64,000 nt of DNA from Dyella sp. GSA-30 (lineage in GTDB: Bacteria; Pseudomonadota; Gammaproteobacteria; Xanthomonadales; Rhodanobacteraceae). The stretch spans positions 2,395,524 to 2,459,523 of the forward strand of contig NZ_AP027042.1 in assembly GCF_027924605.1 (NCBI RefSeq). The letters run 5' to 3'. The notes under the pieces were generated by a model. The model made no database searches. It was given only the letters and a program-made list of their open reading frames with translations, and had not been told where the DNA came from. Below, one piece after another: positions 46,049 to 53,704 of this stretch (its first letter is position 1; the number at the start of each line of letters is the position of its first letter). The translations under genes and the position numbers were made by a program.

Positions 46049-46510
46049 TCACAACGGTTTTTCCATGCAGACACTTGAAGGGTTGGCGCGATGGTCGCCG
46101 AACGGCGGGCAGCGACGATAGCCGGCGTGCTCGTAGAGCTCCAGCGCTTCGGTCTGCGCGGTACCCGTTTCCAGCCTGACCAGATGCCCGCCGCTGTCGC
46201 GTACCTGGTTCTCCAGTGCTTCGAGCAGTTGCTTGCCCAGGCCCAGGCCGCGACAGGCTGGCAGTACGTACATGCGTTTGATCTCGACGTAGTCGCCTGC
46301 GTCCACGCAGGCGCCGCAGGCCACCGGCGTATGCTCGACGCGTGCCGTTACGAAGGTCACATTGGGTTGGCTCAGTTCCTTCACCGTGACCGGGCAGATA
46401 TTGGCCGAGGGATAAAGGCTTGCCAGGTAATCGTCGAGCTGCTCGATCAGCGCAGCGACATCGGCCGCGCGTGGGTCGTCGATACGAAAGCTCAATTGCG
46501 GTTTCTTCAT
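46049..46510 (-). CDS. GNAT acetyltransferase
   Basis: A 153-residue GNAT. Acetyl-CoA loop: IKRMYVLPACRGLGLGKQLLEALE; GHLVRLETGTAQTEAL and LYEHAGYRR follow. It looks like the YsnE/PA4534-type putative acetyltransferases. ATG 46510 overlaps the stop of the upstream YdeI-like gene by 4 bases. Substrate unknown. Confidence 0.88.
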   Translation of the reverse strand: MKKPQLSFRIDDPRAADVAALIEQLDDYLASLYPSANICPVTVKELSQPNVTFVTARVEHTPVACGACVDAGDYVEIKRMYVLPACRGLGLGKQLLEALENQVRDSGGHLVRLETGTAQTEALELYEHAGYRRCPPFGDHRANPSSVCMEKPL

Positions 46511-47100
46511 GCCTGGTATTTCCAGTTTCTCTGCTTGCCCTCGGCAAGCCATTCCAGCGATGTGGCGATGCGCTTGTTGCGCGTGGCATCCGTCTTGGCT
46601 TCGGCGATCCAGTCGACGTATTCGCGCTGCGCGCTCGGGCTGAAGCCCTGGAAGGTGGCGTGCGCTGCTTTGTTCTTCTTGAGCAGGGCGGCGAAATCGT
46701 CGGGCAGCGCGGGCGGCGGCTTTGGTGCGGCCTTGGGGCGCTTGGTCTTCACGCCGGCGTCGTTGAGCGCCATGGCCTTTTTTATATACGCGGTCAGTTC
46801 GCGCTTGCTCGGCAGATCCTTGAGCGAGGTGATCTTGCCGAACGAGCCCATGCCTTCGGCTGCTTCACCACCGACCACTTCGGCCTGCAGCCAGAAACCG
46901 AAACTGCAATGCTGCTTGAAAGAGGCCATCGAACACATCATCGCGCCCTTGTAGCCGAAATGCGGGAATCCCCATTTCAGGCCCTCTTCGACCTCAGGAC
47001 AGGCCGCGTGTACGACGGTGCGCAGGTGCTGCAGGATGGGCTGTGCGAACTCGGCGGATTTGGCGATATAGGCGTCGACGCGCGGATCGTGTTTGGCCAT
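46507..47100 (-). CDS. YdeI/OmpD-associated family protein with DUF1801
   Basis: A 197-residue protein. The N-terminus (ILQHLRTVVHAACPEVEEGLKWGFPHFGYKG) is DUF1801; the C-terminus (ALLKKNKAAHATFQGFSPSAQREYVDWI) is the bacteriocin-protection YdeI/OmpD-associated region. A Lys/Pro linker (KTKRPKAAPKPPP) joins them. The role is poorly known. It overlaps the downstream GNAT gene by 4 bases. Confidence 0.88.
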   Translation of the reverse strand: MAKHDPRVDAYIAKSAEFAQPILQHLRTVVHAACPEVEEGLKWGFPHFGYKGAMMCSMASFKQHCSFGFWLQAEVVGGEAAEGMGSFGKITSLKDLPSKRELTAYIKKAMALNDAGVKTKRPKAAPKPPPALPDDFAALLKKNKAAHATFQGFSPSAQREYVDWIAEAKTDATRNKRIATSLEWLAEGKQRNWKYQA

Positions 47101-47109
47101 GGCCAGTCT

Positions 47110-47598
47110 CTACAGGTCCAGAATAAAGAAACGGTCGCAGCTGAAGTGGCCGGTGCCGCCCATGGGCGCATCGATCCGGCGAAAACCATGGCGAGCGTAC
47201 AGCGCCTGGGCGGCATCCATCCCGGTCAGGGTTTCCAGGTAGCAGCGTTTGAAACCGTGCGTGCGAGCCGCGTCCAGGCATTGCAGCATCATCGCCGAGC
47301 CGGCACCGATGCCGCGTGCTTCGGGCAGGAAATACATCTTGCGCAGTTCGCACACGTTGGGGTCGCCACCATCGAGTGGTGCTACGCCACCACCACCGAT
47401 CACTTGGCCGTTGCTCTCCACCACGAAATAGGCGCTACGTGGCTTGGCGTAAGCCGTGCTCATCGTGTCCACCTCGGCATCATGGATCGCAAAGCCAGGG
47501 CCATCGGCGCCGAATTCGGGCATGACCCGGCGAATGATCGCCGCCACCGCAGCATCGTCGCGGGCTTCGATGGGACGAATCTGGTAACTGCGGCTCAT
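47110..47598 (-). CDS. GNAT acetyltransferase
   Basis: A 162-residue GNAT. QIRPIEARDDAAVAAIIR, LRKMYFLPEARGIGAGSAMM (acetyl-CoA loop) and LYARHGFRRIDAPMG are visible, resembling putative regulator-type acetyltransferases. Its start overlaps the stop of the exported amidohydrolase (ATGA). Third GNAT in a five-gene coupled minus-strand run. Confidence 0.88.
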   Translation of the reverse strand: MSRSYQIRPIEARDDAAVAAIIRRVMPEFGADGPGFAIHDAEVDTMSTAYAKPRSAYFVVESNGQVIGGGGVAPLDGGDPNVCELRKMYFLPEARGIGAGSAMMLQCLDAARTHGFKRCYLETLTGMDAAQALYARHGFRRIDAPMGGTGHFSCDRFFILDL

Positions 47599-48899
47599 GG
47601 CTTCTCGTTCGGGCTGCGATAAAGGGTGCCATCCTTCATGACGAACACGGGATGGGCAAGGTCGTCGATATGCGCCGTCGGATCGCCGGCAAAGGCGGCC
47701 AGATCCGCACGCATGCCGACAGCGATACGTCCGAAATGGTCTTGTTGTCGCAGGATCTTCGCCGCCACATCGGTGGCCGCGTGCAGTGCCTGCGGCGCGG
47801 TCATGCCATCACGCACCATCGCTACCGGTTCGCGCCAGTTGGTGCCATGCGCGAATACACCCACGTCGCTGCCGTTGCCGATGATGACGCCGAGCTTGAG
47901 TGCGGTGCGGAAAGCATGTTCGGCTTCGCGCATTTTTGCGGTGGGCGGATCCTGGCCGGGGCGGTAATGATCGAAGTACTCCTCGGTTGCATCGACCGCC
48001 GTCAACGTCGGTTCGTAGGCGGCGCCATGCTGCTTGACCAGCTTGAACGTGCTCTCGCTCGCGCCGTAACCGTGTTCGACGCTATCGACACCCGCTTCCA
48101 CCGCCATGCGTACGCCGGCGTCGCTGGCTGCGTGCGCGGCCACCGGGCGGCCGATCAGGTGCGCCGTGTCGACGATCGCCTTGAGTTCGGCCGCAGTGAA
48201 TGTCGGGGCGGTGCCGCCGTCGGGCCCGACGCGGTAATCGGCGTAGAGCTTGATCCAGTCGGCACCATGCGCCGCCTGTTCGCGCACGGCACGCATCGCG
48301 GCATCGACACCGCTGACTTCCTGCGCGCCGCTGGGAAGATCCAGATCGGGGCGAAAGCCTCTCGGCCCGGGCCCATAGCTGGCGCTGGCGACAATGGCTC
48401 GCGTCGCGATAAACATGCGAGGCCCGGGAATCAGCCCGTCGTCGATTGCACGCTTGATCGAGACGTCGGCGTAGCCTGCGCCTTCGGTACCCAGGTCGCG
48501 CAACGTGGTGAAGCCGGAGAGCAGGGTGACGCGCGCATGCGCGGCTGCTTCGAGCGTACGGTAATCCGTTGCTTCCTTGAGTACCTGGTCGTTCCAGACC
48601 GTTTCGTTGTACGGATGAAGGAACAGATGCGAGTGCAGGTCGATCAGGCCGGGCGTGAGTGTGGCGCCGGGTAGTTCGATGCGTTGTGCGTCTGCGGGTG
48701 CCTGGATGGACGCTTTGGGGCCTACCGCAGTGATGCTGTCGTTGTGTACCAGCACCGCCCAATCGCTGTGTGCGGTGTCGCCGTCGCCGGTCCAGATACG
48801 GTCGGGGAGCAGCAGGTAATCATGCGGTGATGCAGCGGCCCAGCTGGCGCTTGCCGCTGTGCTGAGCACCAAGGTGCATAGCATCGAACGTATTTGCAT
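47595..48899 (-). CDS. Exported amidohydrolase (imidazolonepropionase/Xaa-Pro dipeptidase-like)
   Basis: A 434-residue precursor with a signal peptide ending in ASWA-AASPHD. Metal motifs: LTPGLIDLHSHLF, the Lys in ADWIKLYADYRV, AAHAASD, SVEHGYGA, and GNGSDVGVF. The family includes secreted prolidase-like and cyclic-imide hydrolases; the substrate is not clear. It heads the run of coupled genes down to 45483. A REP-like palindrome lies upstream. Confidence 0.9.
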   Translation of the reverse strand: MQIRSMLCTLVLSTAASASWAAASPHDYLLLPDRIWTGDGDTAHSDWAVLVHNDSITAVGPKASIQAPADAQRIELPGATLTPGLIDLHSHLFLHPYNETVWNDQVLKEATDYRTLEAAAHARVTLLSGFTTLRDLGTEGAGYADVSIKRAIDDGLIPGPRMFIATRAIVASASYGPGPRGFRPDLDLPSGAQEVSGVDAAMRAVREQAAHGADWIKLYADYRVGPDGGTAPTFTAAELKAIVDTAHLIGRPVAAHAASDAGVRMAVEAGVDSVEHGYGASESTFKLVKQHGAAYEPTLTAVDATEEYFDHYRPGQDPPTAKMREAEHAFRTALKLGVIIGNGSDVGVFAHGTNWREPVAMVRDGMTAPQALHAATDVAAKILRQQDHFGRIAVGMRADLAAFAGDPTAHIDDLAHPVFVMKDGTLYRSPNEKP

Positions 48900-48972
48900 G
48901 GTGTGCCCGTGGCTGCGGCGGTAAGACCGTCTATGTAGCGTGTTGGGCTAGGGGAATTCAAGGGAGCTCAGA

Positions 48973-49033
48973 GCCCCCTCACCCCAACCCTCTCCCCCGG
49001 CGTAGCCAGGGGAGAGGGTTGGGGTGAGGGGGC
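48973..49033. repeat. GC-rich palindromic repeat, single unit
   Basis: Perfect 25-base arms at 48973-48997 and 49009-49033 (GCCCCCTCACCCCAACCC... paired with its complement) surround a 11-base loop. Same family as 24489-24629. It lies between the minus-strand HMG-CoA lyase stop and the amidohydrolase start. Confidence 0.9.
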
Positions 49034-49055
49034 AGGGTGCTCGCGGGATACTTTC

Positions 49056-49955
49056 CTATTCCGCCGCCGTACGCGCCCGTGTCACCCGGCTCGCCGTTTC
49101 CTTGTGCAACTGCCCGGCAAGCCACGCGCCCGTAGCAATCAAGATGTCCAGATCGATACCGGTCTGCATGCCCATCCCGTGCAGCATGTAAACCACATCC
49201 TCGCTGGCCACGTTTCCCGTGGCGCCCTTGGCGTAAGGACAACCACCGGTACCGGAGACGGCGCTGTCGACCACGCGCACGCCTTCCTCCAGGCAGGAGA
49301 GGATATTGGCCAGCGCCTGGCCATAGGTGTCGTGAAAATGCACTGCAAGCGCGGTCATCGGTACGTCCTGCGCGGCCGCCTTGAGCATGGCGCGCGCCTT
49401 GGCCGGCGTGCCCACGCCGATCGTGTCGCCCAGCGATATTTCATAGCAGCCGATCTGGTGCAGGCGCTGCGCGACGCGCACCACGTCGGCAATCGGTACC
49501 TCGCCCTGATAAGGGCAGCCAAGCACGGTGGAAACGTAACCGCGCACCTTCACGCCGTCGGCGCGTGCGCGTTCCATCACCGGTGCGAAGCGCTCGATCG
49601 ATTCGTCGATCGACGCATTGATGTTCTTGCGATTGAAAGCTTCCGACGCCGCCGTGAATACGGCGATCTCGGTCGCACCGGCCTCGCGTGCGCGCAGATA
49701 GCCTTGCTCGTTGGGCACCAGCACCGGGTAGCTCACGCCGGGCACTTTGCGGATGCCGTGGAACACCTCCGCAGCGTCGGCCAGCTGCGGCACCCATTTG
49801 GGGCTGACGAAGCTGGTGGCTTCGATAGTACGCAAGCCGGTGGAAGACAGGCGATCGATCAGCGCGATCTTCACGTCCGCGGGCAGAATGGTCTTTTCGT
49901 TCTGAAGCCCGTCGCGGGCGCCGACTTCGACGATACGAACCTGATCGGTATGCAT
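49056..49955 (-). CDS. Hydroxymethylglutaryl-CoA lyase
   Basis: A 299-residue TIM-barrel lyase giving acetoacetate and acetyl-CoA, the last step of leucine breakdown. VEVGARDGLQNEK, EATSFVSPKWVPQ and the metal His motif AVHFHDTYGQ are intact. The catalytic Cys loop SGTGGCPYAKGATGN is a slight variant of the usual AGLGGCPYA. It follows MCC alpha by 14 bases on the same strand and is the end of the locus. Confidence 0.96.
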   Translation of the reverse strand: MHTDQVRIVEVGARDGLQNEKTILPADVKIALIDRLSSTGLRTIEATSFVSPKWVPQLADAAEVFHGIRKVPGVSYPVLVPNEQGYLRAREAGATEIAVFTAASEAFNRKNINASIDESIERFAPVMERARADGVKVRGYVSTVLGCPYQGEVPIADVVRVAQRLHQIGCYEISLGDTIGVGTPAKARAMLKAAAQDVPMTALAVHFHDTYGQALANILSCLEEGVRVVDSAVSGTGGCPYAKGATGNVASEDVVYMLHGMGMQTGIDLDILIATGAWLAGQLHKETASRVTRARTAAE

Positions 49956-49969
49956 GGGAACCTCGTTAC

Positions 49970-51967
49970 TTAGCCGGCGGCCTGTTCGAAACGAACCAGT
50001 ACCGCGTCGGCTTCGACAAAGTCGCCTTGGGCGGCGCTTACGCTCTCAATGATGCCGGCACGCGGTGCCTTCAAGGCCAGTTCCATCTTCATCGCTTCCA
50101 TCACCAGCAATTCCTGGCCTTCCTCCACCTGATCGCCTGGCTTGGCCTTGACCAGCACGATGCGGCCCGGCATCGGCGCAATCACCTGGTTGCCGCCTGT
50201 GCCCTCGCGCGACTCCCAGGCAAAGGCAGCCGCACGCGTAAAGCTGTAACGCCGGCCATCGGCATCGTGCAGCAGCACGCGCTGTGCATCGGCCTGCATC
50301 GGTACACGCCGGGATTCGCCGTCGAAGCGTGCGCTGAGCGTCGCGCCGTCCAGGCGTGCGCCGTGCACCTGGCAGGTATCCTCGCCATGGTTCAATCGAT
50401 AGTCACCGGCATAGCCGTGTGCTTCGATTTCATAGCGCTGCTCGCGCAGGGACAAGGCGACAATGCGCTTGCCTGCGTGACCGATGCGCCACGCGTCGGC
50501 GCTTGCCCAGGGCGAATGGGGATCGCTGGCGTTTGCCGAGACCTGATTTTCCTCTTGCAGCAGGGCAGCGGTTGCTGCGGCAAATAACAGATGTGCAGGC
50601 GCGGTCTCTTCGCCCGCGAGAAATTCATCCAGGTGACGATCGAGATAACCGGTATCGATACGGCCTTCGACCACAGCCGGATGACGCGCCAGGCGTTCGA
50701 GAAACGCAATATTGGATTTGGGGCCGACGATCTCGCTTTGCGCCAGCGCCTCGCGCAATCGCTGCAGGGCCTGTGGTCGATCGATATCATGCACGATCAA
50801 CTTGGCGATCATCGGATCGTAAAAGATCGTTACCGTGTCGCCTTCGATCACGCCGCCATCGAGACGCACGTGGTCCGATGGCGCAGGCAGGCGCAGGCGC
50901 AGCAGCTTGCCTGATCCGGGCAGGAAATTTTGCTCGGGATCTTCGGCATACAGGCGCACTTCGATCGCATGCCCGCGCGCGTGCACTTGATCCTGCTGTA
51001 ACGGCAACGCTTCGCCAAACGCGATGCGGAGCTGCCATTCGACCAGGTCCAGCCCCAGCGTTTCTTCGGTGACCGGATGCTCTACCTGCAGGCGCGTATT
51101 CATCTCCATGAAGAAGAACTCGCCGTCCTGGCCGACGATGAACTCGACCGTGCCCGCGCCGACGTAATTGACCGCCTTGGCGGCAGCGACGGCGGCTGCA
51201 CCCATCGCGGCGCGGCGTTGAGCATTGAGGAATGGGGAGGGCGTTTCTTCCAGCACTTTCTGGTAACGACGTTGCGCCGAGCATTCGCGTTCGTTGAGAT
51301 GGATCACGTTGCCGTGCTTGTCGCCGAATACCTGGAACTCGATATGGCGCGGATGCTCGACATAGCGTTCAAGGATCACGCGTGTGTCGCCGAAGGCATT
51401 GGCCGCCTCGCGCTGTGCGGAGGCCAGTGCATCGGCAAATTCTTTCTCGCTGCGCACGATGCGCATGCCCTTGCCACCGCCGCCGGATGCGGCTTTGATC
51501 ATCAACGGAAAGCCAGTCTTGCGCGCCTGCTCGGCCAGATACGCGCCGTCCTGATTTTCGCCGTGATAGCCGGGCACCAGCGGCACGTCGTGATGTTCCA
51601 TCAAGGCTTTGGCTGCGGCCTTGGAGCCCATTGCATCGATGCTTTCCGGATTCGGGCCGATGAAGGCGATGCCGGCGTCCTGGCAGGCGCGCGCGAAACC
51701 GGTGTTCTCTGACAGAAAGCCATAGCCGGGATGGATCGCCTGCGCTCCGGTGCGACGCGCGACTTCAAGAATCGTATCGCCGCGCAGGTAGGAGTCGGCC
51801 GGACGTGGGCCGCCGATCGGCCATGCTTCGTCGGCCAGACGCACGTGTTGCGCATCGGCGTCGGCTTGCGAGTACGCCGCAATGGTGTGAATGCCCAGTC
51901 GCCGGCAGGTGCGAATGACGCGGCAGGCGATTTCACCGCGGTTGGCAATCAATACGCGCTCGAACAT
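49970..51967 (-). CDS. Methylcrotonoyl-CoA carboxylase alpha subunit
   Basis: A 665-residue biotin carboxylase plus biotin carrier protein. FERVLIANRGEIACRVIRT, KAASGGGGKGM (ATP loop), ERECSAQRRYQK and FMEMNTRLQVEHPVTE mark the carboxylase. The biotin Lys is in VMEAMKMEL near the C-terminus. Context (HMG-CoA lyase, enoyl-CoA hydratase, MCC beta) points to 3-methylcrotonyl-CoA carboxylase of leucine catabolism. ATG 51967 gives the normal N-terminus. Confidence 0.95.
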   Translation of the reverse strand: MFERVLIANRGEIACRVIRTCRRLGIHTIAAYSQADADAQHVRLADEAWPIGGPRPADSYLRGDTILEVARRTGAQAIHPGYGFLSENTGFARACQDAGIAFIGPNPESIDAMGSKAAAKALMEHHDVPLVPGYHGENQDGAYLAEQARKTGFPLMIKAASGGGGKGMRIVRSEKEFADALASAQREAANAFGDTRVILERYVEHPRHIEFQVFGDKHGNVIHLNERECSAQRRYQKVLEETPSPFLNAQRRAAMGAAAVAAAKAVNYVGAGTVEFIVGQDGEFFFMEMNTRLQVEHPVTEETLGLDLVEWQLRIAFGEALPLQQDQVHARGHAIEVRLYAEDPEQNFLPGSGKLLRLRLPAPSDHVRLDGGVIEGDTVTIFYDPMIAKLIVHDIDRPQALQRLREALAQSEIVGPKSNIAFLERLARHPAVVEGRIDTGYLDRHLDEFLAGEETAPAHLLFAAATAALLQEENQVSANASDPHSPWASADAWRIGHAGKRIVALSLREQRYEIEAHGYAGDYRLNHGEDTCQVHGARLDGATLSARFDGESRRVPMQADAQRVLLHDADGRRYSFTRAAAFAWESREGTGGNQVIAPMPGRIVLVKAKPGDQVEEGQELLVMEAMKMELALKAPRAGIIESVSAAQGDFVEADAVLVRFEQAAG

Positions 51968-52062
51968 GCCGTTTCCTTCAAAGCGCCTGGCAGGCGTTGC
52001 AAAGCCAATAAAAATAGCAGATGGGCACGTTCTAGCCGATGCGCAGCGCAGCAATCGTGAGC

Positions 52063-52443
52063 TTACTCGGCACCGTGGCAAACCGCTTCGATATTGTGAC
52101 CGTCGGGGTCGATCACGAAGGCGCCGTAGTAGTTGGCGTGATAGTGCGGGCGCAGCCCTGGCGCGCCATTGTCCTGCCCACCGGCGGCGAGTGCGGCGCG
52201 ATAAAAGGCGTCCACCGCGGCGCGGCTCGACGCAAGAAACGCGACGTGGGCGCGGTTGGGCTCGCCTGCGCCGATCCAGAACGAGGGTTTGCCATCGGCG
52301 CCGAAGCCGGTCGCCGCATCCTTGCCGGTCTGCTCGGCGCTGACTTCCATCTGGATGCTATAGCCAAGCGGCGCCAGTGCTGCGATGTAGAACGCGCGAC
52401 TGCGGGCGTGTTCGGAAATGGGAATGCCGATATGGTCGATCAT
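52063..52443 (-). CDS. VOC (glyoxalase-like) family protein
   Basis: A 126-residue vicinal-oxygen-chelate protein. MIDHIGIPISEHARSRAFYIAAL and FVIDPDGHNIEAVCH carry the typical His and Glu ligands. It lies between the hydratase (10 bases away) and MCC alpha. The role in leucine catabolism is unknown; homologues are often annotated as glyoxalases without assay. Confidence 0.9.
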   Translation of the reverse strand: MIDHIGIPISEHARSRAFYIAALAPLGYSIQMEVSAEQTGKDAATGFGADGKPSFWIGAGEPNRAHVAFLASSRAAVDAFYRAALAAGGQDNGAPGLRPHYHANYYGAFVIDPDGHNIEAVCHGAE

Positions 52444-52453
52444 GCAACTCTCC

Positions 52454-53242
52454 TTAGTGGACTATCCATGCGGCAGCGCGTTTGTCGAGAAAGGCGCTCA
52501 AGCCTTCCTGGCCTTCCTCGGACACGCGCAGGCGTGCGATCAAGGTCGCGTTGTCGCGGTCGATCTGTTCGGCCGAGGCGATCGTGGTGCCGGCCATGCG
52601 CAAGGCCAACTGCTTGGCCTCGGCTTGCGCCTGCGGTCCGGTCTTGGCAAACAGCTTGAGCACGCCGTCGATGGCGTCGTCCAGCGCGTCGGCGGCGACG
52701 CTCCGATGCAGCAGTCCCATCGCCTGTGCAGCTTGGGCGTCGAACAGTTCGCCGGTGACGAACAGCCGGCGCGCCTGACGCAAGCCGATCGCCTGCACGA
52801 CATACGGCGAGATCACGGCCGGCACCAGGCCGAGCTTGACCTCGGTCAGGCCGAACTTGGCGGTCTCGACGCCGATGGCGATATCGCAGCAAGCGACCAG
52901 GCCGACGCCACCGCCATAGGCCGCGCCATTGACGCGCGCCACGGTCGGTTTTGGGCAGAACTGCAGGCTGCGCATCAGCCGCGCGAGTTTGAGCGAGTCC
53001 TCGCGGTTCTCCTGCTCGCTGGCCTTGGCCATGCCGCGCATCCAGTTCATGTCCGCACCGGCGGAGAAACTGGCGCCGGCACCGGTCAGCACCACGGCAC
53101 GCACGGTCGCGTCGTTACCGGCCGCTTCGATGGCGGCGGTCAGCTCGGCGATCAGGCGGTCGTCGAAAGCGTTATGCAGCTCCGGCCGGTCGAGGGTGAT
53201 GCGGCGGACCGAGTCATGGTCGGCGATCTGGATAAAGGACAT
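52454..53242 (-). CDS. Enoyl-CoA hydratase, probable methylglutaconyl-CoA hydratase
   Basis: A 262-residue crotonase-fold protein. Oxyanion loops are LTGAGASFSAGADMNWM and AYGGGVGLVACCDIAIG; the segment FGLTEVKLGLVPAVISP contains a catalytic-type Glu. With MCC subunits and HMG-CoA lyase nearby, the best role is hydration of 3-methylglutaconyl-CoA (LiuC/GnyH). Divergent from feoA with about 220 bases between. Confidence 0.9.
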   Translation of the reverse strand: MSFIQIADHDSVRRITLDRPELHNAFDDRLIAELTAAIEAAGNDATVRAVVLTGAGASFSAGADMNWMRGMAKASEQENREDSLKLARLMRSLQFCPKPTVARVNGAAYGGGVGLVACCDIAIGVETAKFGLTEVKLGLVPAVISPYVVQAIGLRQARRLFVTGELFDAQAAQAMGLLHRSVAADALDDAIDGVLKLFAKTGPQAQAEAKQLALRMAGTTIASAEQIDRDNATLIARLRVSEEGQEGLSAFLDKRAAAWIVH

Positions 53243-53429
53243 GCAGTTTCCGGCGGAAAGGGCAGGGTCGGGGAGTATTTCATTGATAGTGACCGGGAAA
53301 AAGCTCGTTGCGATCGAACCGGAATCCGGGTTGGGGCTATGTACGCGGGGCGAAACGCCGATAAATCCCTATGCCGCAAGGTTTTACTGCCCAGCCAGCT
53401 TGTTTCCCAGCGAGGCTGTCACGATATAC

Positions 53430-53449
53430 AATGCGAACCATTCTTATTT
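53430..53449 (+). promoter_or_regulatory. Fur box upstream of feoA
   Basis: The 20-base site from AATGCGAAC to TTCTTATTT differs from the extended Fur consensus (AATGAGAATCATTCTCATTT) at about three positions, judged by eye. It starts 32 bases before feoA. Iron repression of feoAB is inferred. Confidence 0.8.
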
Positions 53450-53461
53450 GAGTCATCATTT

Positions 53462-53704
53462 GTGCGCCTGTCCGATTTACCGAAAGGTGCTGCCGCCGTG
53501 GTAGTCCAAGTTGACGATACCCAAGCTGACGATCCGATCGCGCAACGCCTGCGCGACCTGGGTTTCGTCGCTGGCGAGCCGGTGCGGCTGGTCGCACGTG
53601 GGCCGCTGGGCGCCGATCCCCTGCTGGTGCAGATCGGGTCGACTCGCTTTGCCTTGCGTCGTAGCGAAGCGGCACGAGTGAGCGTGCAGGTGGATTCCGT
53701 ATGA
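53462..53704 (+). CDS. feoA: Ferrous iron transport protein A
   Basis: An 80-residue SH3-like protein (RLSDLPKGAAAVVVQV, LRDLGFVAGEPVRLVARGP, RFALRRSEAARV). It starts at GTG 53462 and overlaps feoB by 4 bases (ATGA). It is a cytosolic regulator of FeoB. A Fur box lies just upstream. Confidence 0.93.
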   Translation: MRLSDLPKGAAAVVVQVDDTQADDPIAQRLRDLGFVAGEPVRLVARGPLGADPLLVQIGSTRFALRRSEAARVSVQVDSV

